Assembly: GCF_002434265.1 (NCBI RefSeq)
Contig: NZ_DJJS01000008.1
Span: forward strand, 417,667 to 481,666
Direction of reading: 5' to 3'
DNA: 64,000 nt
Source of the DNA: Pseudomonas sp. UBA6562
GTDB lineage: Bacteria > Pseudomonadota > Gammaproteobacteria > Pseudomonadales > Pseudomonadaceae
The first letter of the stretch is position 1; the number at the start of each line of letters is the position of its first letter. The position numbers were made by a program, and so were the translations under genes. Below, in pieces: positions 7,338-15,722 of this stretch. The notes under the pieces are model-generated. The model saw nothing but the letters and a program-made list of their open reading frames with translations. It had not been told where the DNA came from and ran no database searches.

Positions 7338-9353
7338 TCACGTGGTAATCAACCGATCGCGCAGCTTGCCCACTTCGTCACGCAACTGCGCTGCGGTCTC
7401 GAACTCCAGGTCGCGCGCGGCTTGGAACATGCGCTCCTCAAGCTGCTTGATGCGTTTGGTGATGTCGGCTGGGGTCTTGAGTTCGGCCTCGGCCCGTGCG
7501 CTCTCCTCCGCCGCCTTCGCCGCCCCCTTGCGCTTCTTGCTGCGCGCGCCCGGCACGGTGGCGCCTTCGAGGATATCGGTGATGTCCTTGACCACGCCTT
7601 TGGGCACGATTCCGTGCTCTTCGTTGAAGGCCATCTGCTTTTCGCGCCGCCGTTCGGTTTCGTCGATGGCACGGCGCATGGAACCGGTGATCTGGTCGCC
7701 GTACAGAATGGCGCGGCCATTGAGGTTGCGCGCAGCGCGGCCGATGGTCTGGATCAGCGAGCGGTCGGAGCGCAGGAAGCCCTCTTTGTCCGCATCGAGG
7801 ATCGCCACCAGCGACACTTCCGGCATGTCCAGGCCTTCGCGCAGCAGGTTGATCCCCACCAGCACATCGAAGGTGCCCAGGCGCAGGTCGCGGATGATCT
7901 CGACCCGTTCCACGGTGTCGATGTCCGAGTGCAGGTAACGCACCTTGACGCCGTGGTCGGCCAGGTAGTCGGTCAGGTCTTCGGACATGCGTTTGGTCAG
8001 CGTGGTCGCGAGCACCCGTTCGCCGACCTCCACGCGCTTGTGGATCTCCGACAGCAAGTCGTCGACCTGGGTCAGCGCCGAACGCACCTCCACGGGTGGA
8101 TCGACCAAGCCGGTGGGGCGCACAACCTGTTCCACGACGCGCCCGGCATGCTCGGTTTCGTAAGGCCCAGGCGTGGCCGAGACGAAGATGGTCTGCGGCG
8201 TGATGGCCTCCCATTCGTCGAAGCGCATAGGCCGGTTGTCCAACGCCGACGGCAGACGGAAGCCATACTCCACCAGGGTTTCCTTGCGCGAGCGATCGCC
8301 TTTGTACATCGCGCCGACCTGGGGCACGCTGACGTGCGACTCGTCGATCACCAGCAGCGCATCGGCTGGCAGGTAGTCGTACAAGGTGGGCGGCGCAGCG
8401 CCCGAGGGTCGCCCGGACAGGTAGCGGGAGTAGTTCTCGATGCCGTTGCAATACCCAAGCTCCAGCATCATCTCAAGGTCGAAGCGGGTCCGTTGTTCGA
8501 GGCGCTGGGCTTCGACCAGCTTGTTCTGCTTGTGCAGGTATTCGAGCCGGTCCTTGAGCTCGACCTTGATGCCCTCCATCGCCTCCAGCAAGGTGCCGCG
8601 TGGGGTGACGTAGTGGGTCTTGGGGTAGAAGGTGAAACGTGGCAGCTTGCGGATCACCTCACCGGTCAACGGATCGAAGGCGGCGATGTTCTCCACCTCG
8701 TCGTCGAAGAGCTCGATGCGGATGGCTTCGAGGTCCGATTCGGCCGGGAACACGTCGATCACATCGCCACGCACCCTGAACGTGGCACGGGCGAAGTCCA
8801 TCTCGTTGCGCGTGTATTGCAGGTCGGCGAGGCGACGCAGCAGCGCGCGCTGGTCGAGCTTGTCGCCGCGGTCGATGTGCAGCACCATCTTCAGGTAGGT
8901 GTCGGGGCTGCCCAGACCGTAGATGCACGACACCGTGGTGACGATGATGGCGTCGCGTCGCTCGAGCAGGGCCTTGGTGGCCGATAGACGCATCTGCTCG
9001 ATGTGGTCGTTGATCGAGGCATCCTTCTCGATGAAGGTGTCGGACGACGGCACATAGGCTTCGGGCTGGTAGTAGTCGTAATAGGAAACGAAATATTCGA
9101 CCGCGTTATTGGGGAAGAACGCCTTGAATTCCCCGTACAGTTGCGCCGCGAGGGTTTTGTTGGGCGCCAGGATCAGCGTAGGGCGCTTCACCTGGGCAAT
9201 GACGTTGGCGATGCTGAAGGTCTTGCCGGAGCCGGTGACGCCGAGCAAGGTCTGATGCGCCAGCCCGGCGTTGATGCCTTCGACCATCTGGCGGATGGCT
9301 TCGGGCTGGTCGCCAGCGGGCTCGAAGCGGGTAACGAGCTGGAACTCGGACAT
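7338..9353 (-). CDS. uvrB: Excinuclease ABC subunit UvrB
   Basis: A 671-aa nucleotide-excision-repair helicase-like subunit that receives damaged DNA from UvrA and recruits UvrC. The Walker A motif GVTGSGKT is at about residues 38-45, the beta-hairpin region with YYDYYQPEAY follows, the Walker B region reads LLVIDESH, and a UVR motif for UvrC binding is at the C-terminus (about residues 630-665). Length is normal for the family. The promoter region holds a LexA box, so it should be SOS-induced. Confidence 0.97.
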   Translation of the reverse strand: MSEFQLVTRFEPAGDQPEAIRQMVEGINAGLAHQTLLGVTGSGKTFSIANVIAQVKRPTLILAPNKTLAAQLYGEFKAFFPNNAVEYFVSYYDYYQPEAYVPSSDTFIEKDASINDHIEQMRLSATKALLERRDAIIVTTVSCIYGLGSPDTYLKMVLHIDRGDKLDQRALLRRLADLQYTRNEMDFARATFRVRGDVIDVFPAESDLEAIRIELFDDEVENIAAFDPLTGEVIRKLPRFTFYPKTHYVTPRGTLLEAMEGIKVELKDRLEYLHKQNKLVEAQRLEQRTRFDLEMMLELGYCNGIENYSRYLSGRPSGAAPPTLYDYLPADALLVIDESHVSVPQVGAMYKGDRSRKETLVEYGFRLPSALDNRPMRFDEWEAITPQTIFVSATPGPYETEHAGRVVEQVVRPTGLVDPPVEVRSALTQVDDLLSEIHKRVEVGERVLATTLTKRMSEDLTDYLADHGVKVRYLHSDIDTVERVEIIRDLRLGTFDVLVGINLLREGLDMPEVSLVAILDADKEGFLRSDRSLIQTIGRAARNLNGRAILYGDQITGSMRRAIDETERRREKQMAFNEEHGIVPKGVVKDITDILEGATVPGARSKKRKGAAKAAEESARAEAELKTPADITKRIKQLEERMFQAARDLEFETAAQLRDEVGKLRDRLITT

Positions 9354-9369
9354 GAGAGACCTCTGCCAC

Positions 9370-9385
9370 CTGTAAATTTAACCAG
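9370..9385. promoter_or_regulatory. LexA (SOS) box upstream of uvrB
   Basis: CTGTAAATTTAACCAG fits CTG-N10-CAG with an A/T-rich centre. It lies 17 bp upstream of the uvrB ATG, just downstream of a TATAAA -10 element on the minus strand. Confidence 0.75.
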
Positions 9386-9631
9386 TAGTTTATACCCATT
9401 CGGGTAGGCTGGAGAACCCTTTCCCCCGCCACCCGACCGGTCGCTATGCAATGGACCGGGCCAACCGATCAATGGTTGGAAAAAAATCGCGTCAAAAGCT
9501 GGAAAACCTGCGCCAGACTGTCGCAGTGCGGCAGGCTCATCACTATACTGACTCCCCGTTTGTGCACCGCTTCAGTGCATGTCGGCTGAAGGGTGCGCGT
9601 GCTCCCATCCTTCAATCAGAGCCAAGGTAAA

Positions 9632-10828
9632 ATGAGCCTGTTTTCCGCTGTCGAGCTGGCACCCCGCGATCCCATCCTGGGCCTCAACGAAGCATTCAAC
9701 GCCGATCCCCGGACCGACAAGGTCAACCTGGGCGTGGGTGTCTACTCCGACGAAACCGGTCGAATTCCGCTGCTGCGTGCCGTGATCGAAGCCGAGCGCC
9801 AGCGCACCGAGCAGCAGCTCTCGCGCGGCTATCTGCCCATCGACGGCATCGCCAGCTACGACCAGGCGGTACAGAAGCTGTTGTTCGGCGCCGAGTCGCC
9901 GTTGCTGGCAGCCGGCCGGGTCGTCACCGTGCAAGCCGTCGGCGGCACGGGCGCTTTGAAGATCGGCGCCGACTTCCTCAAGCGCCTGAGCCCCGACGCC
10001 GTCGTGGCGATCAGCGACCCGAGCTGGGAAAACCACCGCGCGCTGTTCGAAACCGCCGGCTTCCCGGTGCAGAACTACCGCTACTACGACGCCGCCAGCC
10101 ATGACGTCAACCGCAGCGGCATGCTCGAAGACCTGCAGCGATTGCCGTCGGGCTCGATCATCGTGCTGCACGCCTGCTGCCATAATCCAACCGGTGTCGA
10201 CCTGAGCCTGGACGACTGGAAAAACGTGTTGGACGTGGTCAGGGCCAAAGGTCATGTACCGTTCCTCGACATGGCTTACCAAGGGTTTGGCGACGGTATC
10301 GACGAAGACGCTCTCGCCGTGCGCCTGTTCGCCGAATCCGGCCTGGACTTCTTCGTCTCCAGCTCGTTCTCCAAATCCTTCTCGCTGTATGGCGAGCGTG
10401 TCGGCGCGCTGTCGATCGTCACGGGCTCGAAGGATGAAGCCACGCGTGTGCTGTCGCAGGTCAAGCGGGTCATCCGCACCACCTACTCCAACCCACCGAC
10501 CCACGGCGCCAGCGTGGTCGCAGCGGTGCTCAACAGCCCTGAGCTGCGGCAGATGTGGGAAACCGAGCTGGGCGAGATGCGCCAGCGCATCCACGGCATG
10601 CGCAAACAGATGGTCGAGTTGTTGGCCCACTACGGCGCGCAGCGCGATTTCAGCTTCGTCGGCCGCCAGCGCGGGATGTTCTCCTACTCGGGCCTGAGCG
10701 CCGAGCAGGTGGCGCGCTTGAAAGAGCAGTTCGGCATCTATGCGTTGGACACCGGACGCATCTGCGTCGCGGCGCTCAATCAGTCGAACATCCACGTGGT
10801 GACCAAGGCCATCGTGGAAGTCCTGTAA
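9632..10828 (+). CDS. Aromatic/aspartate aminotransferase (class I PLP)
   Basis: A 398-aa fold-type I aminotransferase that moves amino groups between aspartate or aromatic amino acids and 2-oxoglutarate. The PLP-binding lysine lies in SSSFSKSFSLYGERVG (about residue 248), and the HACCHNPTG and NPPTHGAS segments are typical of the AspC/TyrB subgroup. The start at 9632 (MSLFSAVELAPRDPI) follows AAGG at 6 nt; the 13 codons upstream lack similarity. It is divergent from uvrB, as in P. aeruginosa (PA3138/PA3139). AspC and TyrB cannot be told apart here, so no symbol is given. Confidence 0.93.
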   Translation: MSLFSAVELAPRDPILGLNEAFNADPRTDKVNLGVGVYSDETGRIPLLRAVIEAERQRTEQQLSRGYLPIDGIASYDQAVQKLLFGAESPLLAAGRVVTVQAVGGTGALKIGADFLKRLSPDAVVAISDPSWENHRALFETAGFPVQNYRYYDAASHDVNRSGMLEDLQRLPSGSIIVLHACCHNPTGVDLSLDDWKNVLDVVRAKGHVPFLDMAYQGFGDGIDEDALAVRLFAESGLDFFVSSSFSKSFSLYGERVGALSIVTGSKDEATRVLSQVKRVIRTTYSNPPTHGASVVAAVLNSPELRQMWETELGEMRQRIHGMRKQMVELLAHYGAQRDFSFVGRQRGMFSYSGLSAEQVARLKEQFGIYALDTGRICVAALNQSNIHVVTKAIVEVL

Positions 10829-10851
10829 CGCTACAAACGCATTGGGGAAGG

Positions 10852-10879
10852 TTGACTTCCCCTTTGCAATCAGTAACAT
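10852..10879 (+). promoter_or_regulatory. Sigma-70 promoter of tRNA-Asn
   Basis: TTGACT (10852-10857), a 16-nt spacer and TAACAT (10874-10879) place the start site a few bases before the tRNA 5' end. Confidence 0.7.
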
Positions 10880-10889
10880 ACGCACACAT

Positions 10890-10965
10890 TCCGCGATAGC
10901 TCAGTCGGTAGAGCAAATGACTGTTAATCATTGGGTCCCTGGTTCGAGTCCAGGTCGCGGAGCCA
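10890..10965 (+). tRNA. tRNA-Asn(GTT)
   Basis: A 76-nt cloverleaf with encoded GCCA end: acceptor TCCGCGA/TCGCGGA, anticodon loop CTGTTAA giving GTT, T-loop GTTCGAGTC. A terminator follows immediately. No integrase or attachment duplication was seen nearby. Confidence 0.97.
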
Positions 10966-10969
10966 AACG

Positions 10970-11006
10970 AAAAACCTCCAGATGTGCACGCACTGGAGGT
11001 TTTTTT
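10970..11006 (+). terminator. Terminator of tRNA-Asn
   Basis: An ACCTCCA/TGGAGGT stem preceded by A5 and followed by T7. It could also work, in reverse, for the DUF1285 gene. Confidence 0.85.
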
Positions 11007-11036
11007 ATGGTCGACCCACTGGTTGCGAGCGCCGGC

Positions 11037-11600
11037 TCACTCGGCCTCGCCGATCGGGTAGAACGCCCCCGAACTCCATACGCCCAACCACTGCCGACCG
11101 TCGATGAGCCTGGGTACGGCCAGCTCCACCATCTGATAGAAGACGTTGCGATGGATCAGCGCATGCAGGTTGTCGTGCACGCGCAAGTAGGGCGATGGCT
11201 CGGCCGAATGGGCATCGACCTTCACCTCTATCGGATGCTCCGGCCCTGCTTCGACCTGCTCGTCGACCTGGGTGGTGAAGCGCAGCACTTGCTGCTCGCC
11301 CTGCCCTATCACCTCGAGCAGCACCGCCACGAAGGGCGCATCGTCGACGCGGATGCCCACTTTCTCGACCGGCGTGACCAAGAAGTAGTCGTCGCCTTCC
11401 CGGCGCAGGATGGACGAGAACAAGCGCACCATAGGTTTGCGACCGATGGGCGTACCGAGATAGTACCAAGTGCCATCACGCGCGATGCGCATGTCGATGT
11501 CGCCGCAGAAATCCGGATTCCATAGGTGCACGGGCGCACGCGCCTGCCCTTTGGGAATCTGTGCCAGCAATTCACCCGCCTTGTCCGACTCGGTCATCAC
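11037..11600 (-). CDS. DUF1285 family protein
   Basis: A 187-aa soluble protein without signal peptide or membrane segment. The segments WNPDFCGDIDMRIARDGTWYY and FLVTPVEKVGIRVDDAPFVA are those of the conserved proteobacterial DUF1285 family, whose function is not known. Tandem ATGs at 11600 and 11597 leave the exact start open. It starts 4 bp after the stop of the DUF4823-type lipoprotein gene, so the two are co-transcribed. Confidence 0.85.
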   Translation of the reverse strand: MMTESDKAGELLAQIPKGQARAPVHLWNPDFCGDIDMRIARDGTWYYLGTPIGRKPMVRLFSSILRREGDDYFLVTPVEKVGIRVDDAPFVAVLLEVIGQGEQQVLRFTTQVDEQVEAGPEHPIEVKVDAHSAEPSPYLRVHDNLHALIHRNVFYQMVELAVPRLIDGRQWLGVWSSGAFYPIGEAE

Positions 11601-11604
11601 ACCC

Positions 11605-12210
11605 TCAGCGACTCATGCCCAGAAGGCTTCGAGCGTACTCGCGCATGGGGGCGCCGAGCAAATCTTCGGGTTTGTTGTCATGCAGCGTCAACAATCCGCC
11701 ACGGCTCTTGATGCGCACGGTGTCGATCAGATAACGGGTGCTGGTTTCGATAAGCATCATCTGCACCACGCCCGAATCCCAGCCCAAGCGATCGACCGCC
11801 TGTTCGTCATACCACTGGTCGCCATTGCCGATGCGGTCGTCGGTACGCGCGTAGCGGGTGTAGAGCACATAGTGCGCGCCTAGCGAACGTGCCTGCGCCA
11901 GTGCTTCCTCCAGACCCAGCGGTCCATCGGCGCGACGCACCAAGGGGAAGTACTCGACGAAGGCTTTGAAGGCCTCTTCAGCCACCACGTTCTGCCGGGG
12001 CTGCGGCCCTTTGCCGGGCGGCACGAAAGCGCCCTGGCCGATCAGGATGTAGGAATCAGGCTGAAGACGGATCGACAGGGTACGCCGGGTGTCACTGTGG
12101 TCGAGCAAGCCGGCGTCGCTCATGTGATAGCGCACGCCCTCGCCCATGTCGCTCACGTTCATGCAGCCGCTCAACGCACACAGCGCCAGCAGCAAAACCA
12201 GACTCCGCAT
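11605..12210 (-). CDS. DUF4823-type outer-membrane lipoprotein
   Basis: A 201-aa precursor with an N-terminal lipoprotein signal MRSLVLLLALCALSGC; the lipobox LSGC gives a mature Cys at about residue 16. The rest is a soluble alpha/beta domain of the kind annotated DUF4823 in pseudomonads, function unknown. The start at 12210 follows AGGAAGG closely; the 13 codons upstream of it are unlikely to be used since they would bury the signal peptide. It is probably co-transcribed with the downstream DUF1285 gene. Confidence 0.8.
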   Translation of the reverse strand: MRSLVLLLALCALSGCMNVSDMGEGVRYHMSDAGLLDHSDTRRTLSIRLQPDSYILIGQGAFVPPGKGPQPRQNVVAEEAFKAFVEYFPLVRRADGPLGLEEALAQARSLGAHYVLYTRYARTDDRIGNGDQWYDEQAVDRLGWDSGVVQMMLIETSTRYLIDTVRIKSRGGLLTLHDNKPEDLLGAPMREYARSLLGMSR

Positions 12211-12295
12211 CCTTCCTCTCCCTACCGGCGTCGAAAACCCGGCGTCCAAAGGTGCAATGCAGCTTTTGCGCCAGGTGTGCGAACGGCGTGCAGGA

Positions 12296-12931
12296 TCAGG
12301 CGAGCGGTTCCGGATCGCGCTTGCGCTTGTTGCCCATGCGCACGCCGATGTCCATCAGGAACTGGAAGAACCCTTCCTGGTCTTCCAGCACATTGCTCCA
12401 GAACGGCGAGTGGTACAGCGCCACCGCGCCATGCACCAACGCCCAGGCGGCGCAATAGTGGAAGTACGGCGGGACGTCTTCGAGCTTGCCTTCGCTGATG
12501 CGGCCTTTGATGAGCGAGGTGAGGCGTTCGAAATTCGAAGCGCGGATGCGGTGCAGTTCTTCGACCATCTCCGGCACTTGATTGCCTTTGACGACCTTCT
12601 CTTCGAGCCGGTCGAACAGGCGGTAACGCTGAGGGTCGCGCATGCGGAATTCGAAATAGGCGCGCGACAAGGCTTCCTGGTCGCGGTCGACGTCGTCGGA
12701 ATGCAACAACCGGTTGAGGTCGCCCTCGTAGTCGAGCATCAGCCGCAGGTAGATCTCGGCCTTGGACTTGAAGTGCTTGTAGATCGTGCCTTTGCCGATG
12801 CCGACGGTGTCGGCGATCAGCTCGACGGTGACGCTGTCTTCGCCTTGCTCAAGAAACAGCTTGAGGGAGGTATCGAGGATTTCCTGCTCGCGGCGGCGAA
12901 ACTCACGGACCTTACGAGATTCTTTCTGCAT
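12296..12931 (-). CDS. TetR/AcrR family transcriptional regulator
   Basis: A 211-aa repressor-type regulator. The N-terminal helix-turn-helix covers about residues 15-62, with the recognition region VELIADTVGIGKGTIYKHFKS being highly typical of TetR proteins. The C-terminal helical ligand domain gives no clue to the ligand. It sits next to tatD-holB-tmk as the PA2957-type regulator does in P. aeruginosa. An 85-bp gap to the lipoprotein gene makes co-transcription possible but unproven. Confidence 0.9.
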   Translation of the reverse strand: MQKESRKVREFRRREQEILDTSLKLFLEQGEDSVTVELIADTVGIGKGTIYKHFKSKAEIYLRLMLDYEGDLNRLLHSDDVDRDQEALSRAYFEFRMRDPQRYRLFDRLEEKVVKGNQVPEMVEELHRIRASNFERLTSLIKGRISEGKLEDVPPYFHYCAAWALVHGAVALYHSPFWSNVLEDQEGFFQFLMDIGVRMGNKRKRDPEPLA

Positions 12932-13286
12932 GGGGAGGACTGGCTGAAAAACGAAGCGGATTATTATGCCTAACCGTCAGCAAATTGCACGGAACATCGG
13001 AATCGACGCCAGCGAGCGATGACGTGGAGCAACCTGCAACCCTGCCCCTCTTTGCCAACGCCTGCGCCGACCGTTCGGCGGCACAGGGTGAATCTGCTTA
13101 AAAAATGATCACCGGGGCTGGCACTGAGCCAATCCTGGCCAATACTGAAAAGGCCGACGCCTCGCACCCCCTGGCGATGCGTCGGCGCAGGCGCCATGGA
13201 CCGAGCGCCTTTGTTCTACTCCTAATGGTCTTGACCCGGACTCCGCCCCCCGGACCCGGGTTTTTTTTGCCTGGTCGGCAGGGCCG
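12932..13286. other. Intergenic region with candidate sRNA ending in a strong terminator
   Basis: 355 bp without a credible ORF between the TetR gene and tatD. A plus-strand terminator at 13234-13268 has no gene upstream of it on that strand, since the neighbours are transcribed the other way. The preceding 100-150 nt contain further inverted repeats (for example GGCGC/GCGCC near 13183-13195). A small RNA is the simplest explanation. No clear promoter was identified, although A/T-rich sequence (CTTAAAAAATG) lies near 13097. Confidence 0.4.
13234..13268 (+). terminator. Orphan strong rho-independent terminator
   Basis: ACCCGG pairs with CCGGGT, an inner TCCG/CGGA extends the stem, and T8 follows. 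It reads on the plus strand only. Confidence 0.75.
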
Positions 13287-14069
13287 TTAGGCTACCCGTG
13301 CCAGCGGGAACAACCGTTTGAAGTTTTCAGTCGTCTGCTCGGCCAAGCCTTCGTAACTTTCGCTGCGCACCGAGGCGACGAATTCCGCCACCTCGCGCAC
13401 GTATTGCGGCAGGTTGGGCTTGCCACGGTGGGGAATGGGCGCGAGATAAGGCGAGTCGGTCTCCACCAACAGACGATCGGCAGGCACCTGCCGCGCGACG
13501 TCGCGCAGCGCATCGGCATTGCGGAAAGTGACGATACCCGAGAGCGAAATGTAGTAGCCCAAGTCCAGTGCCGCCTTGGCCATTGCCCAGTCTTCGGTGA
13601 AGCAGTGCAGCACGCCGGCCTGCGGCAGGCTGAATTCGCGCAGCAGGTCCAAGGTATCGGCACGGGCGGCACGGGTATGCACCACGACCGGCTTGCCCGT
13701 CTGCTGCGAGGCTTGCAGATGCAAGCGGAACGAGGCTTGCTGCACCTCGGCGGCCTCGGGTTCGTAGTGATAGTCCAGGCCGGTTTCGCCGATCGCGACG
13801 ACATGCGGATGGGCCAGCTCGCCCAGCAACCAGTCGAGGGCCGGGGCTTGGCCTGGTGTCACATCGAGGGGGTGGATGCCCACGGCGCAATCGACGTCGG
13901 CATATTGCTCGCTAAGCGCCTTGACCGCACCGGCGTTGTCGGCACTGACGCCAATGCACAGGAAGTGCCCCACTCCCCGATCGCGCGCCGCTTGCAACGC
14001 GGCATCGAGCGAGCCTTGGTGGCTGCTGAGGTCAAGTCGATCGAGGTGGCAATGCGAATCTACGAGCAT
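13287..14069 (-). CDS. tatD: TatD family metal-dependent hydrolase
   Basis: A 260-aa TIM-barrel DNase/hydrolase. The N-terminal HCHLDR metal motif (residues 6-11), IGETGLDYHY and a late ETDSPYLAP carry the metal ligands of the TatD family. The start MLVDSHCHLD at 14069 is the conserved one; the open frame upstream overlaps holB and is not used. It begins only 32 bp after holB; in P. aeruginosa pilZ lies in this gap and is missing here. Confidence 0.92.
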   Translation of the reverse strand: MLVDSHCHLDRLDLSSHQGSLDAALQAARDRGVGHFLCIGVSADNAGAVKALSEQYADVDCAVGIHPLDVTPGQAPALDWLLGELAHPHVVAIGETGLDYHYEPEAAEVQQASFRLHLQASQQTGKPVVVHTRAARADTLDLLREFSLPQAGVLHCFTEDWAMAKAALDLGYYISLSGIVTFRNADALRDVARQVPADRLLVETDSPYLAPIPHRGKPNLPQYVREVAEFVASVRSESYEGLAEQTTENFKRLFPLARVA

Positions 14070-14101
14070 AGGAAAACAGGTATCCGTTGGAAAATTGGGT
14101 T

Positions 14102-15088
14102 TCAACGCGAACCGGGCAACTGCGCCCAGCGGGCCAGCAAGGCCTCGATCAACAAAACGCGGTTGAGGTTGGCTTTGCCGAGCACTTTTTGCCGCTGTTC
14201 CAACACCCACACTTGCAGGTCGAGCACGGTGGATTGGCGGCTTTTCTGTGCCAGGTACTGGACGACCTTGCGCATGTCGGCCATGCCCAAGCCTTGTTCG
14301 TCCTGGGTCAGCTGATAGCGCAGTACCAGATGCGACCAATCGCAGAACCAATCGAACAGGCGCAGCAGCGGCACGCCGTTCCAAGCTTCGGCCAGTTGGC
14401 TGGGCGACTTCTGCTGTTTGAGCAGCTTCTTCACCCCGTCGACCACCAGCGCGCGCTGCTCGCGCACGCCCTGCTCCTGCAAGGTAACGGCTAACAGTGC
14501 CGACCCACAGGCCAGGGCCAGTAGCTCTTCACGCTCCTGGGCATCGGCTTCGGGCAATGCCGTGGCCAGATACGCCTGGCTCTGGGCCTGGTCGGGCAGC
14601 GGGCAGGCGATCTGCTGGCAGCGGCTCTTGACGGTCGGCAGCAATCGGCTCGGCTGGTGGCTGACCAGCACCAGCACAGTGTCGCCCGAGGGCTCTTCCA
14701 GGCTTTTGAGCAAGGCGTTCGCCGCATTGAGGTTCATCGCCTCGGCCGGTTCGATGACCACCACCTTGCGTCCGCCCAGTTGCGCGGTCTGCACGACGAA
14801 CGCCACCAGCTCGCGAACCTGGTCGACCTTGATCGGCTTGTCGGCTTCCTCAGGCTGGAGGACGAAGTGGTCGGGGTGCGTGCCAGCCTGCAACAGCAGG
14901 CACGCCTTGCACTGGCCACAGGCGTCTCCTCCCTGCGGCCGTTGGCATAACAGCAGTGCCATCAACCGTTCGGCCAGTGCGCGTTTGCCGATGCCCTGTG
15001 GGCCATGCAACAGATAGGCATGGGCATGCCGGTCACGGCCCGCCATCTGCTGCCACAACGAGGTCTGCCAGGGAAAGGTTTCAGCCAC
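14102..15088 (-). CDS. holB: DNA polymerase III delta-prime subunit
   Basis: A 328-aa clamp-loader subunit. It has a Walker A-like GPQGIGKRAL, a zinc module with Cys residues in CQRP...CGQCKAC, and the SRC motif (VKSRCQQI). The GTG at 15088 is proposed because it gives VAETFPWQ, the usual Pseudomonas HolB start, the standard 328-aa length, and an 8-bp overlap with the tmk stop. A longer frame from 15121 would overlap tmk by 41 bp. It belongs to the tmk-holB-tatD operon. Confidence 0.92.
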   Translation of the reverse strand: MAETFPWQTSLWQQMAGRDRHAHAYLLHGPQGIGKRALAERLMALLLCQRPQGGDACGQCKACLLLQAGTHPDHFVLQPEEADKPIKVDQVRELVAFVVQTAQLGGRKVVVIEPAEAMNLNAANALLKSLEEPSGDTVLVLVSHQPSRLLPTVKSRCQQIACPLPDQAQSQAYLATALPEADAQEREELLALACGSALLAVTLQEQGVREQRALVVDGVKKLLKQQKSPSQLAEAWNGVPLLRLFDWFCDWSHLVLRYQLTQDEQGLGMADMRKVVQYLAQKSRQSTVLDLQVWVLEQRQKVLGKANLNRVLLIEALLARWAQLPGSR

Positions 15089-15713
15089 GGCACCGATCCA
15101 GAATGTCGGGCAGTAGCCCATCGAGCTGACGCTGTACGCTTTCCAGGGGCTGCGCAGCGTCGATCAGACGGTAGCGTTCGGGGGCCATGCCGGCGCGCTC
15201 GAGGTAGGTGCGGCGCACCGCTTCGAAGAAGTCGCGGCCCTCCTGCTCGAAACGGTCCAGCCTGCCGCGGGCTGCGGCGCGCGCCAGACCTACCTGCACC
15301 GGCAGGTCGAAGATCAGGGTCAGGTCGGGGCGCAAGGCGCCCTGTACGAAGTCTTCCAGAACGGCGATGCGCGACACGGGCAACCCGCGCCCACCGCCTT
15401 GATAGGCGTAGGTGGCGTCGGTGAACCGATCGCAGATCACCACCGCACCGCGCGTCAACGCAGGCTGGATCACCTGCGCCAGGTGCTGGGCACGGGCAGC
15501 GAACATCAACAGCAGTTCGGTATCGGTGGCCATGGCTTCGCTGCCGGGTTCGAGCAGCAGTTCGCGGATACGCTCCGCCAACGGCGTGCCGCCTGGCTCG
15601 CGACTGAGCACCACCTCCACGCCCTGCTTGCGCAAGCACGTGGCCAGGTATTCACGATTGGTGGTCTTGCCCGCGCCTTCCGGGCCTTCGAGGGTAATAA
15701 ACAAGCCGCTCAC
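15081..15713 (-). CDS. tmk: Thymidylate kinase
   Basis: A 210-aa P-loop kinase converting dTMP to dTDP. The P-loop GPEGAGKTTN lies at residues 10-19, the DRF motif follows at the TMP site (VICDRFTDATYAYQGGGRG), and an Arg-rich lid segment is present. The start codon is GTG. It lies 9 bp after mltG and overlaps holB by 8 bp, so the genes are translationally linked. Confidence 0.96.
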   Translation of the reverse strand: MSGLFITLEGPEGAGKTTNREYLATCLRKQGVEVVLSREPGGTPLAERIRELLLEPGSEAMATDTELLLMFAARAQHLAQVIQPALTRGAVVICDRFTDATYAYQGGGRGLPVSRIAVLEDFVQGALRPDLTLIFDLPVQVGLARAAARGRLDRFEQEGRDFFEAVRRTYLERAGMAPERYRLIDAAQPLESVQRQLDGLLPDILDRCRG

Positions 15714-15722
15714 GGGCAGTCC

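Noticed and set aside
7278..8987. A 569-codon plus-strand frame opposite uvrB
   Set aside because: Third-position GC artefact of uvrB; the product is His/Gln/Val-rich without motifs.
10890..11036. Possible integration site of a genomic island at tRNA-Asn
   Set aside because: No integrase gene, no repeated tRNA 3' end and only core genes follow.
14070..14384. A 105-codon N-terminal extension of TatD
   Set aside because: It lies inside holB and lacks TatD similarity; the conserved start is MLVDSHCHLD at 14069.
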